Source: Omphiscola glabra (lineage: Eukaryota; Mollusca; Gastropoda; Lymnaeidae). From it: DNA of 64,000 nucleotides. The notes beneath the pieces are model-generated. The model was not told the DNA's origin. It was given only the letters and a program-made list of their open reading frames with translations, and made no database searches. Below, piece by piece: positions 42,661 through 55,193 of this stretch. The first letter of the stretch is position 1. Each line of letters begins with the position of its first letter. The stretch is from the NCBI GenBank assembly GCA_964017045.1, contig OZ024811.1, positions 13,607,818-13,671,817 on the forward strand. Direction: 5' to 3'. A program made the position numbers and the translations under genes.

Positions 42661-44115
42661 CGCTCTGGTGCATCTAGGTATACAATTTTGAATAAAAATT
42701 CCAAATATTAGGAAATGTGCCAGGGATTTCACTGCTGCCTGTTAAGCTCCACGTGAACTCTCAACACTTTTATAGCTCACAACAAGACGTTGGGTCGGCG
42801 GCACATCAGTTGTAGGAGCCAAGTATCGTGTGGAATGAGTATAATGTTAGTTTGAAGGAGCTGTCATCATCTTACTTAAGGAATACTATATATATCCGAA
42901 GACATACATTCTGATTTTGACCAAAGACTTTAGTGTTCTTAACACAAATTTTATTGTGTGACAAATGTCTGATTTGCTTTCTTTCGTGCTCTTCTTCTTT
43001 TTATTCCGCCATCTTGTTACAGTCGCGTTTTCAACCACACACACCATTCAAACCTAGACATTTACATTTAAAAAAAAAATATTTTCATTTTTATGTTCAT
43101 TTTTTTTATGGTGATCTTGAATTATCAAAAGGCCTCAGTTTTTTTTACAATGTTATCTTAGTTGTCAAATAAGTTTTTTTGCAGCAAGTTGTTATGCAAA
43201 AAAATGTGTTCTTAAAAAAGAACATTGGCGTGTCTTTCTGTCCGTTTAATCACCCACCCATGACTGTATACGCGTCGCTACACCTGTGTTAAAATGCGGG
43301 ATAGGGGGTTCCTTGAACTGTTTTGCGGAAATTATCATTATATTATTATAACGACATGTCAAGTGTTTATTTTTCTCAAAATTAACTAAAAATGACATTA
43401 TTTTTTAAGCATACTATTTACCATACATTCTCTTTGTAATACATAAAAACTAACAGAGGGGCCGCCTTTTGACGGCCTTTACTCTCATTTGATTTATAAT
43501 ATTGTTGTTTTATGATTTATAAAAGTATAAATAGTGTGGCGAATTTTATTTTTCGTTCACTAGAGCTGTGGCTATTTTGTATACACGTTGCCCATCTTGG
43601 TCTAGGAATAATTATTCAATGATACATTTCCCAACCTTCAGACGTATTTTAACGCTCTTGTATAATAAGCAAAGCTATTTTACACATTGCACACAACACA
43701 ATGTAATCATGTAATGAGCAAAGCACAACAAAGACGTCCAATTCTCTGCACAAATCACAATTTACTCAATCTAGGAAACGCATCTTCAATCCATCAAAAA
43801 AAAAAAAAAAAATTCACAAATGCTTCATAGTTAGAGACTATGTCCCCACTTATGACACAACATTAAATTACTACTATATGTATATTAAGAAGTAGTTGTT
43901 CAGAGATTATTCGATGGTGAATGCTAACTTGAATAAAAACCAAGTCGGACAATGAGTTCAACTAACTGACATTTAAGTTTTTCATTAACATCAATAGCGA
44001 GAACCTGGCATTCTTTGCTATGCCACTTAAAGAAAAAAGTGTTTGTGCTTTGATTACGTTTTTGAAGTAATTTTTAAATAGGACATATATTTTTTTGTTT
44101 TTCTATATATCTATC
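42661..44115. other. Non-coding interval upstream of the C1GALT1-like gene
   Basis: No supported gene; long A and T runs. Frames such as 42933-43172 lack motifs. Confidence 0.45.
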
Positions 44116-44117
44116 TA

Positions 44118-44930
44118 AGAAAGTCTTAACCCATCTCTATTTTTTTAAAATTAATTTTCACTTATGTTAAATGATTGGGCTTTTATATGTATGTCAATTT
44201 ACTTACGTTTTGTTAAAGACATTGAATTTCCTTAATTCTTGAGCATATGTTCATTTGTAAAATAAGAATATAACATCTATGTTTCAGAAATGTAATATCA
44301 TGTGATTTAAAGTTATTGTCATCCATGTAAAATTTGCACACACTATTTCCTATCCCCAAAATTTGAAAACATATTCTTAAATTTACAACAAAAACTCTAA
44401 ATGTGATATACATTTTATAAAGAAATTCGATATATTGATAACTTCAACAAAAATTTAAACACACTTTTGCTTTGTTTTTTAAATTATACATTATGAGAAA
44501 ATCGTAAAACAAAGAATTTTCTTTTTCTAAGAAAAGGAATATCGCAACAGTTTTTCACGTCTATTACTGTCTTGAGTGTCTTGGTTTAAACAAAAAAATT
44601 GTTAATGTCATAAAAATACACAACAACTTTACTTTTCCCGTAGTAAAAACAAAAATATATTTTCACTTTTTTTAAAAGAAAATATTAATCTATCTCTATT
44701 TTTAAAATTAAATTTTCAAGTGTGTAAAATTATTGGGTTTTGATATTCACGGGTATACTTATACAAATGTACCCACGTTTTGTTAACGCCATTGATTTTT
44801 CTTAATTTTCAAACATATGTTTATTTGTGAAAAGAGAACTTAACATCTCTTTTAATACCATATGATTTAAATATATTGTCATCCACGTAAAAATGTACAC
44901 ATCCTATTTCCTACTTCGAATACGTATGTA
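44118..44930. repeat. Direct repeat pair of about 260 bp
   Basis: 44118-44375 and 44685-44930 align over their length, for example TTTTGTTAAAGACATTGA versus TTTTGTTAACGCCATTGA and TTGTCATCCATGTAAAA versus TTGTCATCCACGTAAAA. The pair lies upstream of the C1GALT1-like start. No coding content. Confidence 0.75.
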
Positions 44931-45605
44931 CCAAAGAAGGTTAATTATTTATTGCATTCATTACTTTATTTTGAGACGTATCTTGTGCTGCCTGGGGCAA
45001 ATTTGCAATTACCCTCCCACTCAGATTTTTTTTAAAAAAATAATAAATCTTCCACCGGATTGTAGTCCCTTCCATACACAAAATAACTTATTTTGCACTT
45101 CATTTGGTTTGTTCTCATTTGGATGCGTTATAATTGGATTACTGAAGGCTATTTGGCTATGGACTTTCGCAGAACTGATTGACTTAACGGCATTTTCTTA
45201 TTAGAAGTGTATTTAAAGGTTACGTTTTTATCTCGTTATAAATTTAATAAAAGTATTTTTTGGAATTAAAAAAAGTAAAATTTGTGTTTGTTTTAATAAC
45301 AATTGAAAAAAAGCAATCAATTATATTTATTTAATATATATATTTGTTTAAACAAGTTCCTGCAAATGAAAGTGGCATCTATCCATATTTATTTGTTCAT
45401 TCCCGGAAGTGGCACAAATAAAACCGTTGCAATAGATGACATTTTGAAATATAAAACTAAAATATAGTCTATTTGTAGTGTAAGTTTTTACAATATTAAC
45501 TAAGACTAGCTGGCTGCAAAAAAATAACTAAATAGATTTTTTAACCGTAAAAATTGTTAGGAATCGATCTGATATTACATGAGATTGTCTATTTTAGGCT
45601 TAAAG

Positions 45606-48600
45606 ATGGTCCAGCTAAACTTTGTTTTTGGCTTATGTTTTGGCCTGAGCATGACGTTGATAATCCAAGTTCTTGACGTCACCAGTACGTTCAAAATCTT
45701 CTACTTACGTAACATTAACCCCGAGGGCTGGAAGGACACTTTTTATGTAAGTGTAAGGCTGTTGTATTTGTTCTCAAACTTTCAGTTATTTTAATTGTTG
45801 TTTTCGTATCAAATTCTATTGTATATGAGGTTCATTGTATATATATATATATATATATTATATATTTATATAAAAGTAGTATTTCATTTTTATTTTACAA
45901 CAAAAATGAATTTTAGTGAGATGTTAGTTTTTTAGTCAATGTGCTGGTTTGATTTTTTATATGTAATTAAATTTCTTGTAATTTTACTAAATTTTGATAA
46001 ATCTGGTCGTCAAATTTCATTGCATTTATGCAAATAACTAATTTTTTTTTTACATTTACTATTTGTTGTATTGAACAAACTTTTTGACATATGTTGAATC
46101 GAGTCAAATTTCATTGCATTGAGTCCATTTGTGTAACAATTAAACCGTTTGAGATCAGCTAAATGACATAGTAACATACGTGAAATTTTGCTGTATGTTT
46201 ATTTTTAACTCAATATAATAGCATTGAAGGGCATGCAATTTTTTCAACATACTAAAAATATTTTAAAACCTTTAAAACATGCATTTAAAAGAGAGACACG
46301 ATAATTTATGGTTTTAAAAAAAATTACTTACATGCATCTTGTGTTTTGTGAACATTGGTGGTAGACCTTTAAAAATAATCTCCAACTAACTATACACAAA
46401 TTAGACTAATCAACTGTCAATCAACTTTTATTTTGGTGGAATCGCTTTTTTTTTTTAAAACTTTTTTTGTTGTTAAAAGTTTTAATGAAGACTTTTACTG
46501 AAGTCGGTAAAATTGGAAAAAAAAATATTAAGTAAAAATATCCATTACAATTTCTGACAAGCATGCTTTTTTTTTCTTCCTTCATTTTGAAAGCGTTATT
46601 CACTCTCGAAGTCAATGCAAGTTTTCTGCTGCGTTGAATCAATGTGTTTGTTATCGAAATAATTCATTAATCACCAATACTGTTCAATGGACTACAATTT
46701 ATTGTTACTTTTTTGTTGGTCTCTTTTCTATCAACTTTTTGTTGAATATTATGTTTAAGATACTGTAAACCAGCCTTAGCATCCTTCATTTCTTTAAGAC
46801 AGCTTGCAAACCAAACACAATGGGCAATGATAATTTAAGAAAGATGGAAGACGACCCAATTAACACTCAGCTAAAGACTACTGATGATGGTGAGTTGCAC
46901 CAAGGTATTTGTTGGTGTCCACCAACGTATGAAAAACATCTTTGAAAAGTGTGCAGGATTTTAAAAAAAATATATATATATATAGATTTCGCTAACAAAC
47001 ATCTGTACTTTTAATATTAGATCAGAGCTAGTTACGTCATTCATAGCACAACTATTGTGAATCCCAGCACTCTATTTGTTACTTAGATGATTTATTTGAT
47101 CAATGTAGTGTTTTTGTTGTTTGTTGACGGTTTTGCTTGTTTGTTTGTTTGCTTTTTTCTCTTCTTATTTGTTTAATCAGACAGGCTCTGATTTCCGTGT
47201 CAATAATTGAATGTGATCAAACGCATTTTTCTTTGTGGTTTTTTTTTTTTTTGGGTCAGATAATGATATCATTGCAAAACAACTTTTCAAAACTGTTCGC
47301 ATTGCATGCTGGATCTTGACGTCCCCACAGAACTTAGACAAGTAAGTCATCACAGACTGCCCTATAGACTCTAATACACGCATATATATATATATATATT
47401 TATATTTAATCCAATATGTATACACACCAGAGCATGAAAACCCGTAATTAAACATTATTTAAAGTTTTATTTTCTAATCGTTTAAAATTACTTAAGACAA
47501 AGGCTACTCTAAGGGTTCAGTTTAAATAATAATCCATTAAGGAATTATTTTATTATTATTATTACTACTATTATTTTTTATGTTGTTACTTTGATTTTTT
47601 TTGCAGAAAATAACAAAACTATATAATAAGACAGTACAGAGTTTTCATTACAATTGTAAATTTACCTAATTTTCATATAGTCCAGATTTTAATTGTGGCA
47701 AAAATAGAAATGAGGGGGAAAGTTGGGGGATGTGGGGGTGGCATTCATAGCACCTTACGCATCTTCCTATTTCAACGCTTTTCTACACGCTTGATCACAC
47801 ACACACAAAATAATAATGTAAATAATAAGGCATTATAAACAGATTTCGCCAAATTAAGGAGTTATTTTTTTTAAATACATTTTTTATTTTCTAAATTTAT
47901 TCAGAAATAAGTTAAACAAATGATTCAACTAGTGCTACAATGGTACTCAAAAATGTTACCATTTGCTTTCCAACACTTATTGGTCCGGGGGAACTGCTTC
48001 TTGGAGCAACATACTTCAAAACTAACCATAGGATTGCAGAAATTCATATTCAATATTTATATTTCTCCTTCTCTAATAAACACCAGTTTTAGGATCCCAC
48101 ATTTCAAAGATTGCACCCCCACCACCAGTTTTATGCTCCCCCATTTCAAAGATTGCCCCCACCACCAAATTTAAGCTCCCCCATTTCAAAGATTGCCCCC
48201 CCCCCGACCAAAACCAATTTTAAGCTTCCCCATTTCAAAGATAGCACCCCCCTACCACCACCAGTTTTAGGCTTCCCCATTTCAAAGATGCCACCCACTC
48301 ACCTTATTCACCCCCCCCCCCAACTGAATGAAACGATCCAAAACTCAACTCCGAATTGTATTTAAACTAGTTTTTTTGCTCGTTGGGTAATATTTACCAT
48401 GTTTAAGCAAACACAACCGTGCACACATCGAGTTTCACACGTCCCGCCTTAAGACTATGCGAGGCTAGCGATGCGTGATTTGACAGAAACATGCAACATG
48501 AATTGATATTGGAAACCTGTTTTAAACAACATCGAGTGAAGTTAATTTTGAAAATCAAAAATGTAGTTTCAGCTACGTAATGTTGCTGATATAACTTCTG

Positions 48601-51600
48601 TAACCATATGTTATGTGAATGATTGTTACACCGTTAACTAATTCTGTACTATGATCTATATGGCCTGTGGCTACTTATACTTATTGAAGAACTGAATAAA
48701 TTCAAATGAATAATTCACTCGGTACTTTATTCCATGATAAATAATAAAATAAATCCCTGGCATTAGTACATCCTTGAAACTGACAAAGTTACAGTGTAAA
48801 GAATATAATACACTTTGAATATCATTCTATCCGCAAATTAACATCGTAGTAAAATTAACATGGCGTCCATCCTCTCAGACAAATTCGTGCACACTCTCTA
48901 CCTAGAAAATCATGAGTTTTCCTTCCGCTATCAAAGACTAGTTCCTGCTTTTTCTCGTGATATAATTCATTATTGTCAGATCCCCCTATGCCATCGTGAT
49001 TTAGGAATAAATAATATTGTCATGTGACAGTTCAAGGTTAAGTTGTTGTGTTACAAGCTAGTTAACAAAAATGATTATAAAACAAAACTTATGTATTTTA
49101 AAAGCTTAATTTGTGATGAATTAAAAAAAACTAAAACTGTGTGATATTTTCAAAACACTCCTGCATTACCGCGATGCCGCCCCACTCTAATAGCTTCTTA
49201 TTCGATTTTTGAACAGTATTAACATCATTGGCAAACAACGATTTACTGGTTCTAATCGGTGTGAAAAATTGCTAGGCGATACCTCGCCTTGGTTCAAATC
49301 AGTGTATACAATTATCTAGCATTTTCGACGAGTGTGGGGAAGGGTCAAAATGCCTTAATCAGGCTCTGGTTTAACCTAACACATTAATTTATGTATATAT
49401 ATAATCCTATACGGCACAGTAAAAAAAGTTTATTATTTGTAATTATTTCTTTTAGTATTCTTTTATTATATTTTTTTTAAAATATGTTATCTAAATCAGA
49501 ATGGTTATCCAAATGCTGCTGTTAAATTTTGTACTAGTTGCAAATTTTCACTAATTTGAAGATGAATCATGTAATCAAAACATAGTTCCACTAATTTGTA
49601 ACAATAAAACAATCCTATCAAATCTTATCTCATCTAATCTTATTTATTTTAATATTTAGAAAGGCAATACATGTGAAGAACACTTGGACCAAGAGGTGTA
49701 ATGTTGTCGTGTTCATCAGCTCGCAGAAGAACGACAGCTTCCCCACCGTGGGGGTGAACGCCAAAGAAGGGAGGCAACACCTGACTGCGAAGACAATGCA
49801 GGTGAAACCAAACAAATTAAAGCAGTAGCTTCCCCTGTATAGCTGATCTCATAATATAAATTATTAATACATCATGAGTATATACATCGCGATGTAGACC
49901 AGGTGTATCTTGGGTCATTGATTATTTGAAAATTGTTCATGCACTGTCGGAATTTCGCGTGTGCATATTCAGACACTTGACAAGCTTAATTAATTTTTTG
50001 TGTGTAGGGAATAGTAATAGTTTGAATTTTATTCAAACTGCTTTGGAAATAACATAGAAATATTTCAGCTAACAAAAATAACAAAGGCAAAAACCATACA
50101 CATATTAACTATTTCGTTATGTTTATCGTTTTTGTTTCTTTCTTTTTTGTCTCTCCATTAATTGAGCTGCCCTGACGGTGAGCTCCAGGCATGTTCACAG
50201 ACATGGCGTGTCACGTGTTGTTTGTAGTTGTGTGTTATTCGTGGGACCAGCTCAAGCAAATCGACGAGAGACTGGTCCGGTGGACAGTTTGAAAAAAAAA
50301 TAGCTACCGTCAGTTAAAATTGTTTGTTTTTTTTTAATGTGTTTGAAACCCAGTTTCGTAATTCCTCTTAAAATGTTCTTTCATTTCAAGACGGTCCTAC
50401 ATCTATTCACATCTATTTCTTTCTCTTTTTCTGTACACAGTATATTCTTGATGCAAGGGTTTTCTTAATACGATCTAAATGCCTTATGCTACCGCATATA
50501 ACGTGATTGTATAATGCGAACATATTAAAAGAAAAAAAATTTAAAGCCCTGAACTGGCATGTCAACGTAGGACGTTATCTGTCAGTCGTGTCCATGTCTA
50601 AGATGTCATGTAAACGAATAAGTTATCTTTCAATCTTGTCCATGTCTAAACTGTCACGCAAACGTATAACGGTATCTGTCAGTCTTGTCCATGTCTACGA
50701 TGTCATGCCAACGTATAATGCTATATGTCAGTCTTGTCCATGTCTAAGATGTCATGTCAATGTATAATGTTATCTGTCAATCGTGTCCATGTCTAAGATG
50801 TCATGTAAACGAATAAGTTATCTTTCAATCTTGTCCATGTCTAAACTGTCACGCAAACGTATAACGTTATCTGTCAACCCAACGTATAACGTTATCGGTC
50901 ACGCCAATGTATAACGTTATCTGTCAACCCAACGTATAACGTTATCTGTCACGCCAACGTATAACGTTATCTTACAGTCTTGTCCATGTTATGGCTAAAC
51001 GAATTAAGTAAACGTATTTTTATTTCAAACTTCAATGTTTCTTAATTATTACATTAAAAATGAATGATGGCCATACAATGCTATCCGACAATGCTATTAT
51101 ATCCCTACGGATGGGCGCTTTCTTAAATGACTTGTGCAATGCGCATAAAGGATTCGCGCTGAATGCGGGTCGGCCAGGATTTTAATTTTAAAGACATTTA
51201 AAATATAGTACGCTACATTTTTGTAACCGATATTGAAAGAAATTCTTTCACCCGCGGATAATACGAACATCTTGTTGTAAGTAAACATTTTACCCACAAT
51301 TTCTCACGTTAAAGGAGCTAATATACGGTAAGTAGCTGTTGAGCCAATAACGCATCAATATTCGTATATTTTAATGTCATGGAACTTACATTTGTAGGGT
51401 TGTTTGTTTTGTGATTTGTTGTTGTTGTTTTTTTATGGGGGGGGGGGGGGGTGTGGGAGGTTTTTTTGGATGGGGGGTGTGGGAGGTTTTTTTGGATGGG
51501 GGGTGTGGGAGGTTTCTTTGGATGGGGGGGGGGACAAAAAAAGAGGCATAGTCGGATTACACAATGCCCAATGACTAAAACATGTTTTTTATCTCTACAA

Positions 51601-54600
51601 AATTATAATGTCTATTTTCCATGACAGCTTATAATTTAATGCGTTTAAGGTTTGCTATCTGATATCTTATTTCAGTGTGATATCATACATACATATTAGT
51701 GAAATTAATATAGCACAACAATACGAAAAATGACATTTCAACACCAGAGAAGGGTGGGATCAAACGCGTTCGGCGTCACTTAAATCTCTAAGTCAGTGAT
51801 CGGAAATCTCATGAGTCAAAAGAGCCAACAATCAGCAGCAGGGCGATTAAGTATTTATTTTTTTTTGAGAGCCAAATTGCTTTTCAAGAACGTGTCAAGA
51901 ACCATGGGCTTTTTTGGGAATCAAATCCGATTTGTGGCCGACTGGCCGAGCCGCATTCAGGTCGCTAAAGAGTCGCATGCGGCTCGCGAGCCGCGATTTG
52001 TTGACCTCTGCTCTAAGTGAGTGCCAGAATGGGCCAGAGAATTGCCTGGCCCATTTCTCAGTCATCTAGAAAAACTGGCTGCATTTCCTGTAAAGTAAGG
52101 GTTTTATTGGAAAAAGCATTTATTGCTTAAATATACATACAAGTATTGACAACGTAACAAAGTAAAACAAATTATATCAATATTTCAATACTTGTTGTTT
52201 TTTTTTATTTCCCTTACATCCCTTACTTCCCTCCCCCAAAAAGGCCTTCAAATATCTTTACGACCACCATCTAGATGACGCCGACTGGTTCTTGAAAGCA
52301 GACGACGATACCTACTTCGTCATGGAAAACCTCCGCTACTTCCTGTCCGGCGAAGACCCCCAAAAACCGTTGTACTTTGGCCAGCGTTTCAGGCCTTTTC
52401 TGAAACAGGGCTACGCCAGCGGTGGGGCGGGCTACGTCGTCAGCAAAGAGGCCCTAACTCGGTACGGTCAGCGGGGATTTGAAAATGCTTCAATGTGTAG
52501 AAACGACACTGGTTATGAGGACGTGGAAATGGGGCGATGCCTTCAAAATCTCGGGGTCGTCTTAAAGCCAAGTTTAGACGCACTGAACCGGACGAGGTTT
52601 CACTGCTTGACGCCGGAGACCTACATCGGTAACAATGTACCAGCGGCATTAGCTAGAGACTACGATTTTGAAAACGGACGTGCGGTAAGCATTTCACCAC
52701 ATTTTCTTTTTGGAGCAATTTTTCAAGATTAATCGATTAGGATTTTAATTTTAGACTTGCGGCTTTGGCTATGTGTAAGTCATTTTGTTAAATTGTTGTC
52801 TAAAACATTTAGTTTCTATTTTTTTTTTATACTGGGTCTGACAGGGTCGTGTATTTTAAAAAAAAAAAGACTTGCTGCCGATGAACTATAGTTTGAAAAT
52901 GCCATAAGATTTGTTAAGAAAAACAGCGGGCCGTTGAGCCTAAATTGGGTATGCACCACCCAATGTGTCTCCACACCCATAACCCGAAAGAAAAAATAGG
53001 GCCATGAAGCAAAACCACGGCAGATCTCCGCCGCTGACACAGCCCCCCCCCCCCACACATTTCACTTGATTGACTAGGTAACCGAGGGCAATAGCAACCA
53101 ATGAGCACTAAGTAGTTTGTAGGGTTGCCACCCCCCTCCCAACCGCCTACAGCTTGAACAGTCGAACTTCTAGATACCAAGATGGTTACGTTAACGTCCT
53201 AAAATTCTTCCCCCTTCCCCCCCCCCCCCCCCGAGGCGTTACTTGGAACATTCCCCCCCCCCCACTCCCACAGTTTGTTTATTAGAATGTCTGTGTGACA
53301 ACTAATTTAGTAGATTTAACTGTAGGCGATGGTGACTTGATGGTCCATACTGTCTCTGAGGAATCATCAAACCAAGATGTCACACCGAGTGGTGTATGTT
53401 TGTTTGGTTTTTTTGTGCTTCTTCAAACTGTGAAATGGGAGCAACTACTTCAGCTTAGAGGTGAATGACGCGATTGGAGTTTCAACTTGAGACTACGCTT
53501 TAACAATGTCTGCAAATTTTACAGTGCCGTGTGTTGTTGATTTACAACATGGTATCCACAAGGCCGTTTCTGATGATGAGAGATAGGTACAAATCCAGGT
53601 TGAGATGGAGCTTCAATTTTAGCCTTCGGGTTTAAACGTGGTGCCATTTTTTGAAAGTGAATTAAAGGGCTACAGCTGGGTCACTCAATAGAGGCGTGAG
53701 ATGTTTGCTAAAAAGTCATTGAAATAAACCCATCACTGCTCGGTATCATGGTTAGGTCGTGATTCTGATGGTATGTTCTGGGAGACTGTGTCAGCTCGAC
53801 AACTACGAATCGACCAGCAGCGCAACACAGAAAGAATACCTTTAACTGCCTCTGGACATTTGGCTAAAATACTTTTATATGACTACAAAGGAATGGGGGC
53901 TCTCTATGGTCGTAGGGTTTGTTCTTTTGGGGTATACGAAGCCTCAGCCTTGTACTATGTTCATAGAGACGGTGAGAGACTGTTTCTGGCAATATTTTCT
54001 CTCTCGGCTCTGGTCTATGCATGCCTATGATGTACTGTACAGTGTTACTACCGGGACTAAAGTAAAGTTGAGGCCTATGAACTTGGCTGAAAGTCATCTG
54101 CATTTCCATACACATGAATGTTTACTAGGAAAGAGGGGGGGGGGTGTAAATTTGTACCCCACTAAACAAAGTTTTGGGGGAAACGTTTCTCAACCTGACA
54201 TTACAGATCTCCGCTACCAGTTCCACGCAAAGTAGTAGAATGCCAAGAAATGATGTATACATTGTTTGAGACATTTTGAGATGGCGCAATCTTTTAATTA
54301 TGTTCTCAAAAAACTGAAATGGGCACCGATTGGAAAGAAATATTACGTTTGAATTTTGTATCATTTTCATTTGAGCTCGGACACAACGATAGATGATTGT
54401 GCAAACGAAATTAACAAAAAAAATGTCATTGAATAAATCAAATATTATGGTTTTCGTTTTTAAATTTAATATTATGATAATATATGAACAATCCAGGCGG
54501 TGGTCTGTGTAGCTGCTAACTTTATTCTCCAACCTATATTCTTTTTGTACACCAGGTTATAAGAGCACTCACTTCTTTTTACACCTCATGACCACTCACT

Positions 54601-55155
54601 CAATGAACAGGTGAAAGAAAGGATTCGTCAAGCAATTGGGCTGTACGATGACCTCCTGGTGTCTGTAAAAAAGCGCAAACTTGAGTGGTTTGGCCACGTG
54701 ACAAGAAAACAAGGGCTCGCCAGAGAAACCATGCAGGGCACAACTAGGGGAGGGAGAAGAAGAGGAAGACATAGAAAAAGAGGGGAAGATAACATCAAAG
54801 AGTGGACGGGATTAAAAGTAGGCGATGCTATGCGTAGGGCAGAAGATAGAGAGGAATGGAGGAGGGTCGTTTTCATTAATCTGTGACCAAGGACTACGGG
54901 ACTTGATGATGATGATGGTGATGATGATGATGGTGGTGATGATGATGGTGGTGATGATGGTGATGATGGTGATGATGATGGTGATGATGGTGATGGTGAT
55001 GATGATGGTGATGATGATGGTGATGATGGGGATGATGATGGTGATGGTGATGGTGATGATGGGGATGATGATGATGGTGATGATGATGATGGTGATGGTG
55101 ATGATGATGATGATGGTGGTGATGATGGTGATGGTGATGAGGATGGTGATGATGG

Positions 55156-55193
<38 letters not shown>

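Noticed and set aside
53773..54235. Two overlapping frames in intron 5
   Set aside because: They have no recognisable domain and no splice support.
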